Positions 27,048-36,236 are shown, counted from the first letter of the stretch. The stretch: DNA of 51,046 nucleotides from Saprospiraceae bacterium (GCA_030729925.1 JANQWK010000021.1:1-51046); one strand, 5' to 3'. The notes: a model not told the origin generated them from the letters alone. Made by a program: numbers and translations.

Positions 27048-30000
27048 CTAAAATTTCAATTCAATCCGACCTGTGATGGTACTGAAGTTGGGGTACCCAA
27101 AACCGTCGAACATATAGTTGGTGGCATCACCCGAAGAGGCTACCTCCGGGTCGTAACCAGAGTAGTTGGTGAGCGTAAACAGGTTGCGCCCTACCACAGA
27201 AATCGTAGCTCCCTTTAAGAATTTGTAGGCGTTGCCCAGTTGTTTTTGCCCGAGGGCATAGCTTACGGAAAGCTCCCGCAACTTTAGGAAAGAACCGTCC
27301 TCTACAAAGTGGTTGGTCACCGCATTGACGTTGTACAGCGTGGCATAATACCCCACCGGAAGGCGCTCGTCTGCAGGTTTGGCCGACTGATCCACCTGCC
27401 CGCCCCGCAATTCGCGAAGGATCCACTGACTGGTGTTGTTGTACACGTCTCCTCCCTGCTTCAAATTAAAGAGCGCATAGGCCCGGAATCCCTTGTAACG
27501 GAAGTTGAAGTTGATCCCCATGTTGAAGTCCGGGTTGATGTCGCCAATGACAAACAGCGTGTTGCCATTTTCATCCCGCACCTTGACCGGCGCCTCGTTG
27601 ACAGTCCCAACGGTGCTTTGTCTGACTACATAGCCGTCGCTGTTGACGACATAAGTATCCGCATCGCGCTGCGCCTGCGACAATTCATCTACACTCCGGG
27701 CAAATTTTTCGCCGTACATGGTTCCAAAACGCTCACCCGACCGCAATACAAAGGCCGCTCCCGGACCAATCCGGAAATCGGGAAAGTCGAATTTGTTGAG
27801 GTTCTGTACGATTCGGTCAAAAACCAGGTTCGCAGTGAACTCCAGATCATCTTTGACGATGAAGTCATACCCAAGCGTGGCTTCAAAGACATCCGCCTCC
27901 AGCTCCGAGTCTATGTTCTGCCACTGGGAAGAAAAACCACCCGCCGCGGCAGGAAGCGTGACGTTCCAGAATTGATCTACCGACTTCGAGTTGGCATAGG
28001 ATAAGTTGAAGTTGAATTTGTTGAACAAGCGCCCGTCTATCCCGAATTCCAATTCTTTGGTAAGGGAAGATTTCAGGTTTTCATTGCCCAGACCCGCCTT
28101 GGCACCGGAGTTGGTAAAGGTTTCAAACCGATAAGAGAATCCCGGACGGTTACCCGCTGTACCATAAGATACCCGCACTTTTAGTTCTTGTACATTCGGC
28201 AGGCGCAGGTCTTCAGAGATCCGATAGGCCAGCGATCCCCGGTAGAAAGTGTTCCAGCGGTTGTTGGCTCCAAACAGAGAAGATCCGTCGCGGCGAATCA
28301 AACCGTCGGCAATAATCTTGTCGTCGTAGTCAATCGCTCCCGTCAGATAGATGTTTTCCGAACGGATCTGATAGGTAGAGGATCCTCCTGCTGTTCTGTT
28401 CTCAGGCACCTCATCCGGAGAAGACGGGGTTGTTTTGAAGGAGTTATTGATGGTTTTCAAACCCGCAAATCGAAAATCATAACCCGCTACACTGAAACCA
28501 GAATAGTCTTCGTCTTCGAAAAGATAGAATGTTTGCGCGACGACATTGGTTTTGCCAAATTTCTTGTTGAACGTGAGTTTGGCAGAAGCCGTCTGGTAGG
28601 TGTTTTTGCCACTGCTGTAATACAAATAACCGTCCGCCACACCGCTGACATCATCGCTGAGATAGCCTTTATCTATATAATACTCCCGGCTGGTTTGCCT
28701 TCTGTCCATAGAATACGAGCCTTCCGCCTTCAGGAAAGGGGTAATGTCATAGGAAAGCGCGTAATTGCCCGTAAAACGCTCGGTGTCGTCAAATACATTC
28801 TGGTTGGCGAGCATATACAAGGGGTTTCGCTCCAACGAGGCTGGTTCCCCTATGTTCCAATTGTACAGCGAACCATCTTCTTCGTTAGGCGCAAAGATGT
28901 CCACATCCGGCGGCATGAACAGCAGCGAATAAAAGGGGTTGCCCGCCGGAATGTCGTTCTGGGTGGACTGCATGTAATAGTTGCTCACGCTCAACTTGAT
29001 CTTGTTGGAGATCTTATGGTCTATGTTGGCCCGCACACTCTGTCGCTGGTACCCCCTGGCCAATGCCACAATACCGTCCTGATCGGTGTTGTTCAGCGAA
29101 AAGAAAAAGTTGGTGGAAGCAGACCGGGAAGCGATGTTGAGGGTATTCGTAACAAAACTACCCGGGTCAAAAGCTCGTTGCTGCTGATCGAAAATCCTGG
29201 AGTACTCATTGTCCGCAATCTGGTCGGCAGCAAGTTTGCTATAGTTGACCGAACCGTCCGGATTCATTTCGTACGCATGGTGCGTGGCAAGCGGTATTTG
29301 CCGCTGCTGAAAAGAATTGCCGTATTCCGTGCGGAAGGTGATCTCAGTCTTGCCCTGGTCACTGGCACCCCGCTTGGTGATGATGTTGATGACCCCATTG
29401 GCCGCACGCGAACCGTACAGCGAAGAGGCTGCCGCTCCTTTGACGACTTCTATGGTCTGTATGTCCTCTGAGTTGATGTCGGCCAAACTGCCCGACCCAG
29501 CCAGCTGAACGCCGTCAATGATGATCAAAGGCTGCTGCGCTCCCGAGCTGTTTACCAAACTCGTGGAACCCCGCAAACGAATCGAGGGCGAACTCCCCGG
29601 CAAACCGGAAGCCGCTACTACCTGCGCCCCGGCCACCTTGCCCTGCAATGCCGTCGCAGCGTTTACCCCGGGCGTCTCGGATATTTGTCGCTCACTGACC
29701 TTACCCACCGTAAAGCCGAGTTTGCGGGTACTGGTACCTACCGATACCCCCGTTACGACAATCTCGTCCAGCATCGCCGCATCCGATTCCAACGCGATCG
29801 TCAGATTGCTCCGGCCACCTACTGCCACTTCCTGGGTGGCATACCCCGTGTAACTGACGACCAACACATCAGCGTCGGAACCCACCTCAATGTCAAAGGT
29901 TCCGTCAAGATCAGTCACCGCACCCGTAGAGGTTCCCTTAACCAGGATACTGGCCCCGATAAGAGGCTCTCCCCCCTTATCTGTTACCGTTCCGGTAACC

Positions 30001-30068
30001 GTACTTTGAGCCGCTACAATACCTGCAAACAGCATTGCAAAGCTCAGCATGAGTAAGCTTCTTTTCAT
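27048..30068 (-). CDS. SusC/RagA-family TonB-dependent transporter (pair 1)
   Basis: The protein has 1006 residues. A signal peptide ends at IVAAQ. A carboxypeptidase D-like domain follows (TVTGTVTDKGGEPLIGASIL), then a TonB-box region (LDEIVVTG), the plug domain (GKVAGAQVVAASGLPGSS, IRLRGSTS, IEVVKGAAASSLYGSRAANG) and a 22-strand type beta barrel ending in GRIELKF. It imports an unknown oligomer with TonB energy. The 173-base leader upstream contains two alternative short stems around CAGCC/GGCTG (30114-30141). I found no good -7 element. Confidence 0.96.
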   Translation of the reverse strand: MKRSLLMLSFAMLFAGIVAAQSTVTGTVTDKGGEPLIGASILVKGTSTGAVTDLDGTFDIEVGSDADVLVVSYTGYATQEVAVGGRSNLTIALESDAAMLDEIVVTGVSVGTSTRKLGFTVGKVSERQISETPGVNAATALQGKVAGAQVVAASGLPGSSPSIRLRGSTSLVNSSGAQQPLIIIDGVQLAGSGSLADINSEDIQTIEVVKGAAASSLYGSRAANGVINIITKRGASDQGKTEITFRTEYGNSFQQRQIPLATHHAYEMNPDGSVNYSKLAADQIADNEYSRIFDQQQRAFDPGSFVTNTLNIASRSASTNFFFSLNNTDQDGIVALARGYQRQSVRANIDHKISNKIKLSVSNYYMQSTQNDIPAGNPFYSLLFMPPDVDIFAPNEEDGSLYNWNIGEPASLERNPLYMLANQNVFDDTERFTGNYALSYDITPFLKAEGSYSMDRRQTSREYYIDKGYLSDDVSGVADGYLYYSSGKNTYQTASAKLTFNKKFGKTNVVAQTFYLFEDEDYSGFSVAGYDFRFAGLKTINNSFKTTPSSPDEVPENRTAGGSSTYQIRSENIYLTGAIDYDDKIIADGLIRRDGSSLFGANNRWNTFYRGSLAYRISEDLRLPNVQELKVRVSYGTAGNRPGFSYRFETFTNSGAKAGLGNENLKSSLTKELEFGIDGRLFNKFNFNLSYANSKSVDQFWNVTLPAAAGGFSSQWQNIDSELEADVFEATLGYDFIVKDDLEFTANLVFDRIVQNLNKFDFPDFRIGPGAAFVLRSGERFGTMYGEKFARSVDELSQAQRDADTYVVNSDGYVVRQSTVGTVNEAPVKVRDENGNTLFVIGDINPDFNMGINFNFRYKGFRAYALFNLKQGGDVYNNTSQWILRELRGGQVDQSAKPADERLPVGYYATLYNVNAVTNHFVEDGSFLKLRELSVSYALGQKQLGNAYKFLKGATISVVGRNLFTLTNYSGYDPEVASSGDATNYMFDGFGYPNFSTITGRIELKF

Positions 30069-30241
30069 ACAAACTTGTTTTAATTAGTATTAAAATGCGC
30101 AATTTCCAATTTTCAGCCACCAGGCTGGTAACATTTGGCTGACAGGTTTGGGGCAATAGTTTGATGATTAAATATATAACTTACCCATGCAAATTCCTAA
30201 ATTCCTTAAGAAAATGTTAAAAAAATAAATAGACTACTGGC

Positions 30242-30955
30242 TTATGCTAATCGTTGCAAATAGAGTTGAATGGTGTTTTTTAATCCATAATATAGGGCAT
30301 CGCATACCAGTGCATGACCAATGGATACTTCCAGCAGTCCGGGAACTTCCTGTTTGTAAAAAGCGAGGTTGTCCAGGTTGAGATCATGCCCGGCATTGAT
30401 TCCCAACCCCATTTCCTGCGCCAAACGCGCTGCACGGACATGTGGAGCCACTGCGGCGTATTTGTCGGTCGCATATTGCTGGGCATAAGGGCCGGTGTAA
30501 AACTCCACCCGGTCTGCCCCTACCCGCTTAGCCCCCTCGACCATGCGCTCGTCCGGATCCAGAAAAATCGAAACCCGAATCCCGGCCGATTGCAGCCGCG
30601 CTATCGTGTCCCTCAAGAAGACCTCATGCCGCAGGGTATCCCAGCCATGATCCGAAGTTAACGCCTGTGGATCGTCGGGCACCAGGGTGCACTGTGCAGG
30701 CGGATGCTGTTCTACCAACTGCAAAAAAGATTCCGTGGGGTTGCCTTCTATGTTGAACTCCGTGCGCACAGCCTGTCGCAGCATCGGAATATCTGCATAG
30801 CGAATGTGCCGTTCGTCCGGACGGGGGTGCACGGTAATACCCTGTCCCCCAAAATCTTCAATATCGAGGGCTGTCTTTCGCAGGTCAGGCAAATTCCCGC
30901 CACGAGCATTGCGCAGCAAGGCAATTTTATTGATGTTTACACTTAATCTTGTCAT
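30242..30955 (-). CDS. pdxJ: Pyridoxine 5'-phosphate synthase
   Basis: From the ATG at 30953-30955 the protein has 237 residues, the normal PdxJ length. It starts MTRLSVNINKIALLRNARGG and contains FGGQGITVHPRPDERHI, FNIEGNP and GLGINAGHDLN. It condenses 1-deoxyxylulose 5-phosphate with 3-amino-1-hydroxyacetone phosphate in vitamin B6 synthesis. An in-frame ATG upstream (31060) would add 35 residues, but those do not look like PdxJ and a promoter -7 element lies inside them. That decides for the shorter form. Confidence 0.95.
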   Translation of the reverse strand: MTRLSVNINKIALLRNARGGNLPDLRKTALDIEDFGGQGITVHPRPDERHIRYADIPMLRQAVRTEFNIEGNPTESFLQLVEQHPPAQCTLVPDDPQALTSDHGWDTLRHEVFLRDTIARLQSAGIRVSIFLDPDERMVEGAKRVGADRVEFYTGPYAQQYATDKYAAVAPHVRAARLAQEMGLGINAGHDLNLDNLAFYKQEVPGLLEVSIGHALVCDALYYGLKNTIQLYLQRLA

Positions 30956-30963
30956 AAGCTGCT

Positions 30964-30971
30964 TATCTTTG
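30964..30971 (+). promoter_or_regulatory. Possible -7 element for the CPBP-cdsA-psd unit
   Basis: TATCTTTG on the plus strand matches TAnnTTTG. It would give a leader of about 95 bases before the ATG at 31070. There is no clear -33 TTG, so confidence is low. It lies just downstream of the opposing pdxJ start site. Confidence 0.3.
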
Positions 30972-30995
30972 GTTATTTTTGAATCCAATCCGCTG

Positions 30996-31023
30996 CAAAG
31001 GTAAGCAAATTTGAAAATCGCAA
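30996..31023 (-). promoter_or_regulatory. Promoter of pdxJ
   Basis: On the minus strand TTG (31023-31021), a 17-base spacer and TACCTTTG (31003-30996) fit the Bacteroidota pattern, with a spacer slightly shorter than usual. The predicted start lies about 35 bases before the pdxJ ATG at 30955. Confidence 0.55.
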
Positions 31024-31069
31024 TACCAGGCCGGAAAGTTTCGCTTTTTCGATTGTTCAAACCACATAA

Positions 31070-31981
31070 ATGACTGAATATAAATACAATAATCCTATTA
31101 AAAACGATGGGAGCTTTTTGTTTTTCCTACTGCTAATGGTGTTTGCGGGGGCGCTGACGGGGAGTTTGCTGGTGTCTATAATTGGGGGAAGTGAGCTGCA
31201 GGGGATGTTGATGCAGGACAACTACCAAGCCACGCTGGCGGAGCGCAATACCCTTCGTGCGATGCAGTTGGCGGGGCATCTGTTTACTTTTACCGGCGCT
31301 TCGTTGATCTTTGCATTGTTTTTCTTCGGAAAAGGCTGGCTTCAGGCGCTGGGGTTCCGCAAGGTGTCTGATCTTGTTCTCGTTGGCGCAGGTATGGGTT
31401 TTTTGCTGTTCAGCTTTCCGCTTGCCCAGGCTTTGTTGTACTGGAATGCGCAGCTGCCCCTGCCGGAGTGGGCGATGCAGGCCGAAAATAACACGGCTGC
31501 ATTGTTGCAGCAGTTACTGCGCATGGAGCATCCGTCGGAGCTGGTGTTCAATTTTTTGTTGATTGCCGTTGCCCCGGCTCTTGGGGAGGAACTCCTTTTC
31601 CGGGGGCTATTGCAGTCGTATTTTCAAAGGCTATTGGGCAAACCCTGGTTAGCGATCTGGATTACGGCGATCATTTTTAGTTTTTTTCACTTTCAATTGG
31701 CGGGCTTCCTGCCGCGTATGCTGCTGGGGGCTTGTCTGGGCTACCTGTTTTTCTGGACATCCAACCTATGGATTCCCATTGCTGCACATCTCGCTATCAA
31801 TGGCATACAGGTGGTGATCCCCTGGTTTTATCCGGAAATGATCGAACTCGCGGCAAGTGAAAACACGGAGGTACCAAACTGGGGTCTCACCACAACAAGT
31901 ACTATCTTTATGCTGGTAATCGGTCGGTGGATCTATCAACGGTCAAACACAGTTCCTGCCAATGAAATTCAAGAATCCTGA
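31070..31981 (+). CDS. CPBP-family intramembrane metalloprotease
   Basis: This 303-residue membrane protein has about eight hydrophobic segments. The CPBP (Abi/CaaX protease) motifs are intact: EE and Arg in LGEELLFRG (Glu173, Glu174, Arg178), FxxxH in FSFFHF (His207) and HxxxN in HLAIN (His240, Asn244). Members act as glutamate-type membrane proteases in protein maturation or peptide immunity. The substrate here is unknown. The gene is two bases from cdsA and almost certainly co-transcribed with it and psd, so a housekeeping membrane role is more likely than a bacteriocin one. Confidence 0.9.
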   Translation: MTEYKYNNPIKNDGSFLFFLLLMVFAGALTGSLLVSIIGGSELQGMLMQDNYQATLAERNTLRAMQLAGHLFTFTGASLIFALFFFGKGWLQALGFRKVSDLVLVGAGMGFLLFSFPLAQALLYWNAQLPLPEWAMQAENNTAALLQQLLRMEHPSELVFNFLLIAVAPALGEELLFRGLLQSYFQRLLGKPWLAIWITAIIFSFFHFQLAGFLPRMLLGACLGYLFFWTSNLWIPIAAHLAINGIQVVIPWFYPEMIELAASENTEVPNWGLTTTSTIFMLVIGRWIYQRSNTVPANEIQES

Positions 31982-31983
31982 TT

Positions 31984-32802
31984 ATGCGTGACTTGAAGGC
32001 AAGATTCTTTACAGCCCTGGTTTTCGTTTCGGTGATGATCGGCGGCATTCTCACCGGCGAAGTGCCTGCGATTATATTGTTTGGTGCGGTGCTTCTTCGT
32101 TGTTTGTGGGAATTTTATCAGCTTACCCTGTCGGGAAAACTACTTTTACGGGTACTGGCCATACTACCCGGTTTGCTGCCTTATGGACTGGCCGCTGTGG
32201 GACATTTGACCGACCTCGATTACAGTCCCCAGGTGATCCCCCTCGCACTGGTCGCTACTTTTTTCGTGGTCACTGCAGTGCTGCTGATCGCCAAATCGCC
32301 GGAAGCGCTCCAAAAACTGGCCTTTATTGCCTTGGGGACGATGTACCTGGGCATTCCGTTTGCCGGTATTTTGTGGATCGCCTTTCCGGATGGCATTTAC
32401 CACCCCAACCTTTTGCTGGGTTTGCTATTTTTGACCTGGATCAATGATACCGGAGCCTATGTGGTGGGTTCCCTGGTCGGAAAAAAACCATTGATGCCCA
32501 GTATTTCTCCCAAAAAGACCTTGGAAGGGACGCTCGGAGGACTGTTTTTCAACCTGCTCTTTTCCTGGCCGATGCATGCGCTTTTTCCGGAACTCAGCGT
32601 CGTGGAATGGGCGGGAATGGGTCTGATCGCTACCGTTTTTGGCACCCTCGGAGACCTTACCGAGTCCTTGTTCAAAAGAAGCCTGCAGGTCAAAGATTCC
32701 GGTAATATCCTGCCCGGACACGGCGGATTCCTAGACCGCTTCGATGCCTTTATTTTTATCCTGCCTTTTGCTGCTATTTATTTAACCTTAATCCATCAAT
32801 AG
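31984..32802 (+). CDS. cdsA: Phosphatidate cytidylyltransferase
   Basis: This 272-residue protein is strongly hydrophobic, with about seven to eight membrane segments. The C-terminal CDP-alcohol signature is intact: ESLFKRSLQVKDSGNILPGH followed by GGFLDRFD. It makes CDP-diacylglycerol from CTP and phosphatidic acid, the branch point of phospholipid synthesis. psd starts three bases downstream. A pssA gene, needed between the two steps, is not in the window. Confidence 0.96.
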   Translation: MRDLKARFFTALVFVSVMIGGILTGEVPAIILFGAVLLRCLWEFYQLTLSGKLLLRVLAILPGLLPYGLAAVGHLTDLDYSPQVIPLALVATFFVVTAVLLIAKSPEALQKLAFIALGTMYLGIPFAGILWIAFPDGIYHPNLLLGLLFLTWINDTGAYVVGSLVGKKPLMPSISPKKTLEGTLGGLFFNLLFSWPMHALFPELSVVEWAGMGLIATVFGTLGDLTESLFKRSLQVKDSGNILPGHGGFLDRFDAFIFILPFAAIYLTLIHQ

Positions 32803-32805
32803 TTA

Positions 32806-33459
32806 ATGGCTATGCGTTTCCACAGAGAAGGAATTCCCGTACTGAGAAATTTTTTCCTTATTGCATTACCCCTGCTCATAGGAGCAGCCTTACTCCACCC
32901 CGTTTTGTTTTATGTATTGCTGATCGTTGCCGTCGGACTACTCTTGTTCTTCTTGCAATTTTTCCGCAATCCCCTGCGCGAGGTCGCTGCATCCGACGCG
33001 ATCATCTATGCTCCTGCCGACGGAAAAGTGGTGGCGATCGAACAGGTTTTTGAGCCGGAGTTCCTGCAGCAGGACTGCATACAGGTGTCGGTGTTTATGT
33101 CGGTGTTTAATGTCCATGCCAACCGCGCACCGGTGTCCGGACAAGTCAGTTACCTCAAATACCACCCCGGCAAGTACCTGGTAGCCTGGCATCCCAAATC
33201 TTCTACCGAAAATGAACGGAGCAGCATCGCCATCCGCACCGCCCATGGCGATATTCTACTCCGACAAATTGCCGGAGCCTTGGCACGTCGGATAAAATAC
33301 TATATTACAGACAACCAGCAAGTAACACAGGGACAGGAAATCGGATTTATCCGGTTCGGATCGCGAGTGGATTTGTTTTTGCCGCTAACGGCACAAGTCA
33401 AGGTTCAAATCGGAGATAAGGTGTTAGGGAATATAAGTGCTATCGCTAGTTTTTCTTGA
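32806..33459 (+). CDS. psd: Phosphatidylserine decarboxylase, short type
   Basis: This 217-residue proenzyme has two N-terminal membrane segments (15-50), then FFRNPLREV and the catalytic-site region FMSVFNVHANRAPVSG. The self-cleavage site is in IRFGSRVDLFLP, so Ser186 would become the pyruvoyl group. It converts phosphatidylserine to phosphatidylethanolamine at the inner membrane. The short form resembles the archaeal-like class common in Bacteroidota. A start at the second ATG (32812) is equally possible. Confidence 0.95.
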   Translation: MAMRFHREGIPVLRNFFLIALPLLIGAALLHPVLFYVLLIVAVGLLLFFLQFFRNPLREVAASDAIIYAPADGKVVAIEQVFEPEFLQQDCIQVSVFMSVFNVHANRAPVSGQVSYLKYHPGKYLVAWHPKSSTENERSSIAIRTAHGDILLRQIAGALARRIKYYITDNQQVTQGQEIGFIRFGSRVDLFLPLTAQVKVQIGDKVLGNISAIASFS

Positions 33460-33500
33460 AAAAAATTCGATTAAGTACTTGTTTTCCAATGATTTATAAA

Positions 33501-33540
33501 TCAGGTGCAAGGCACCTTAAAGTGCCTTGCACCTGATTAC
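33501..33540. repeat. Dispersed palindrome, copy 1
   Basis: A perfect 15-base inverted repeat (TCAGGTGCAAGGCAC at 33501-33515 with its complement at 33522-33536) encloses a six-base loop and is followed by TTAC. It stands between the convergent psd and lysS genes. It has no T tract on either side, unlike a terminator. A near-identical element lies at 51008-51046. Confidence 0.85.
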
Positions 33541-33599
33541 CCTTATTAATACCTCGACCTGCAAAAAAGTAACCGATACGCAAGCCTAGCAGCAAAGAA

Positions 33600-33627
33600 A
33601 ACAAAAAACTATGCCGAGTCCTTCGGC
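33600..33627 (-). terminator. Terminator after lysS
   Basis: GCCGA (33613-33617) pairs with TCGGC (33623-33627) around a five-base loop. On the minus strand ATAG and six T follow. It lies 41 bases after the lysS stop. Confidence 0.65.
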
Positions 33628-33667
33628 ACGGTCAACATGCCAGGAATGTGTTAAAGCGGGTTCCAGG

Positions 33668-35194
33668 TTATCCCTGTTTTTCAGGCCGCATCTGCGGGAA
33701 AAACAACACCTCCTGGATCGAATGCTGATCGGTCATCAGCATGGTCAGGCGGTCAATCCCGATGCCCAGTCCCGAAGTAGGCGGCATGCCAAACTCCAGG
33801 GCGCGCAGGAAGTCTTCATCCAGGGCCATTGCTTCCTCATCCCCTCGTGCTGCCAGTTGGAGTTGTTCCTCAAACCGCGCACGCTGATCTATCGGGTCGT
33901 TCAACTCGGTATAGGCATTGGCGATTTCCTTGCCATTCACAAACAACTCAAACCGCTCCACCAAACCATCTTTGCTGCGGTGTTTTTTTGCCAGCGGCGT
34001 CATCTCAATTGGATAATCGGTAATGTAAGTAGGCTGAATCAGGTGATCTTCCACCTTTTCACCGAAAATCTCATCTATCAGTTTGCCCTTGCCCATAGAA
34101 GCTTCCACAGGGATGTGCAGTTGTTTGCACACCTCCCGAAGCTGCGCCTCGTCCATCTCTGAAATATCAATACCGGTATATTCCTCAATGGCCTCATACA
34201 TACTGATCCTGCGGTATGGCCCGGCAAAATTGATGGCTTTGTCCCCTACCTGCACCACGGTATTTCCATTAACCGCCACAGCTACCTGTTCCAGGCAGGT
34301 CTCCACCATTTCCATCATCCAATGGTAGTCTTTGTACGCCACATAAATTTCCATGGACGTAAATTCCGGGTTATGCGTGCGATCCATTCCCTCGTTGCGA
34401 AACATCTTCCCAAACTCATACACCCCGTCGTATCCCCCCACAATCAATCGCTTCAGGTACAACTCGTTGGCAATGCGCAAGTACAAGGGCATGTCCAGGG
34501 TATTGTGGTGGGTCTTGAAAGGGCGGGCAGCCGCTCCCCCATGCACAGGTTGCAAAATAGGGGTTTCCACCTCCAGCCATCCCTGGGCATCGAAAAAAGC
34601 CCGCATGGTAGTGATAATGCGCGAGCGTTTCAGGAAAATCTGCCGCACCTGGGGATTTACGATCAGATCCACATAACGCTGCCGATAGCGTTGCTCGGGA
34701 TCCGTAAAAGCATCATATACCTCGTCTTCGCCCGTCGCCTCGTTCTTTCTAGTCTTGACAACCGGTAAGGGGCGGAGCGATTTGCTGAGCAATCGGAGTT
34801 CTTTCACGTGGACGGTAAGTTCTCCCGTTTTTGTCAGAAAAACAAAACCGCGCACCCCGATATAATCCCCAATATCGAGCAGCTTTTTATATACATCGTT
34901 GTAGAGGGTTTTATCCTCGCCGGGACAAATTTCATCGCGGGAAACATAAATCTGTATCCTGCCCGTAGTATCCTGCAACTCCCCAAAAGAAGCCTTGCCC
35001 ATCACGCGGTTCATCATCAGACGCCCGGCCAACACCACGTCTTGCATGACTGGATCACCTTCGGTAAAATTTTCCTTAATGGTGCGGGCATGTGTCGTCA
35101 CCTCAAATAATTCAGCCGGATAAGGGTCAATCCCCAAATCCCTGATCTTGTCCAGGTTGTCCCTCCTGATAATTTCCTGTTCGCTCAAATGCAT
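33668..35194 (-). CDS. lysS: Lysyl-tRNA synthetase, class II
   Basis: From the ATG at 35192-35194 the protein has 508 residues and starts [20 protein letters not shown], typical for LysS. An OB-fold anticodon domain (about 55-150) precedes the class II core. The core has motif 2 in [20 protein letters not shown] and motif 3 in [15 protein letters not shown]. It charges tRNA-Lys. A longer in-frame start at 35269 adds an unrelated stretch and is unlikely. A possible -7 element TATTTTTG lies on the minus strand at 35284-35277. Confidence 0.97.
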   Translation of the reverse strand: MHLSEQEIIRRDNLDKIRDLGIDPYPAELFEVTTHARTIKENFTEGDPVMQDVVLAGRLMMNRVMGKASFGELQDTTGRIQIYVSRDEICPGEDKTLYNDVYKKLLDIGDYIGVRGFVFLTKTGELTVHVKELRLLSKSLRPLPVVKTRKNEATGEDEVYDAFTDPEQRYRQRYVDLIVNPQVRQIFLKRSRIITTMRAFFDAQGWLEVETPILQPVHGGAAARPFKTHHNTLDMPLYLRIANELYLKRLIVGGYDGVYEFGKMFRNEGMDRTHNPEFTSMEIYVAYKDYHWMMEMVETCLEQVAVAVNGNTVVQVGDKAINFAGPYRRISMYEAIEEYTGIDISEMDEAQLREVCKQLHIPVEASMGKGKLIDEIFGEKVEDHLIQPTYITDYPIEMTPLAKKHRSKDGLVERFELFVNGKEIANAYTELNDPIDQRARFEEQLQLAARGDEEAMALDEDFLRALEFGMPPTSGLGIGIDRLTMLMTDQHSIQEVLFFPQMRPEKQG

Positions 35195-35304
35195 TTTATG
35201 GTATATCTGTTGTTCTGAATAAACTGTTTTTGCGAAATTGGGTTCAAAGAACCAACATAGATCCCGCATGCGCCTGCAAAAATAAGAAAAACTCTACACC
35301 CGTT

Positions 35305-36207
35305 ATGCTCAAAATTGCCTACGCACCTGTGTACAAATACGAATTGCCGCCCGGACACCGCTTTCCGATGGAAAAATACGACCTCCTCCCGGAACAGCTG
35401 CTCTACGAAGGAACGGTGCAAACCGCTAATTTTTTCGAACCCGACCCACTCGACGAAGCGACCCTGCTCCTGACCCATACCCCGGAATTCTGGCACAAAC
35501 TGCAAAACCAATCCCTCAACGCCAAAGAAATTCGCGCCATCGGCTTCCCCATGTCACCCCAACTCGTGCAAAGAGGCCTGCACATCGCCAAAGGCACCCT
35601 GATGTGTACCCACTACGCCCGACAATACGGCATCGCCATGAATATCGCCGGCGGAACCCACCATTCCTTTGCCAACCGCGGAGAGGGATTCTGCATTTTC
35701 AATGATATCGCTATCGCTGCTAATTACCTGCTGCACCAAGGCTTCGCCCAAAAAATACTCGTCGTTGACCTCGATGTACACCAAGGCAACGGCACCGCCA
35801 GCATTTTTCAACATCAGGAAAAGGTATTTACTTTCAGCATGCACGGGGAAAAGAATTATCCCCTCAGAAAGGAACAGTCCGACCTCGATATCGGACTCCC
35901 CGACAAAACATCCGATCGGGAATACCTGCAACTCCTGCAACAAGAACTCCCCCGACTCCTCGACCAGGTACAACCCGATTTTGTGTTCTACCTCTCAGGC
36001 GTAGATGTGCTCGGCACGGATAAACTCGGAAGACTTAACCTCAGCAGGGAAGGTTGCAAAGCCAGAGACAAAATCGTACTCCAACTGTGTAAACAAAATA
36101 ACCTACCCGTGGCCGTGAGCATGGGCGGAGGTTACTCCGAAAAATTATCCCATATCATCGAAGCTCATGCCAATACTTTTCGGGTAGCCCAAGAACTGTA
36201 TTTTTAG
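35305..36207 (+). CDS. Class IV histone-deacetylase-like hydrolase
   Basis: From the ATG at 35305 the protein has 300 residues and starts MLKIAYAPVYKYELPPGHRF, the usual start of this bacterial HDAC family. Catalytic and zinc residues are visible: His119-His120 in GGTHHSF, Asp155, Asp157 and His159 in DLDVHQGNGT, the later zinc Asp probably in LSGVDVLGTDKLG, and the C-terminal VSMGGGYS. Such proteins remove acyl groups from lysine or small amines; the substrate is not known. It is divergent from lysS with 110 bases between the starts. Confidence 0.92.
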   Translation: MLKIAYAPVYKYELPPGHRFPMEKYDLLPEQLLYEGTVQTANFFEPDPLDEATLLLTHTPEFWHKLQNQSLNAKEIRAIGFPMSPQLVQRGLHIAKGTLMCTHYARQYGIAMNIAGGTHHSFANRGEGFCIFNDIAIAANYLLHQGFAQKILVVDLDVHQGNGTASIFQHQEKVFTFSMHGEKNYPLRKEQSDLDIGLPDKTSDREYLQLLQQELPRLLDQVQPDFVFYLSGVDVLGTDKLGRLNLSREGCKARDKIVLQLCKQNNLPVAVSMGGGYSEKLSHIIEAHANTFRVAQELYF

Positions 36208-36210
36208 GCA

Positions 36211-36236
36211 AAAAAAAAGTCGCACCTTGGTGCGAC
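36211..36236 (-). terminator. Hairpin after the HDAC-like gene, minus-strand T tract
   Basis: GTCGCACC (36219-36226) pairs with GGTGCGAC (36229-36236). The T tract (complement of 36211-36218) is on the minus strand. It could stop transcripts coming from the island toward the HDAC-like gene and may also end the plus-strand gene, whose stop is 11 bases before the stem. Confidence 0.6.

Noticed and set aside
28188-29471. 427-codon plus-strand open frame inside SusC1
   Set aside because: It is antisense to a clear TonB-dependent transporter and lacks any recognisable motif.
30956-31060. N-terminal extension of PdxJ
   Set aside because: The added residues do not resemble PdxJ and contain the promoter -7 element of the gene.
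33501-33540. Terminator of psd or lysS
   Set aside because: The stem is long but has no T tract on either strand, lysS has its own terminator at 33600-33627, and a second copy exists at 51008-51046.
35195-35269. N-terminal extension of LysS
   Set aside because: The conserved start [11 protein letters not shown] lies at 35194; the extra sequence is the divergent promoter region.
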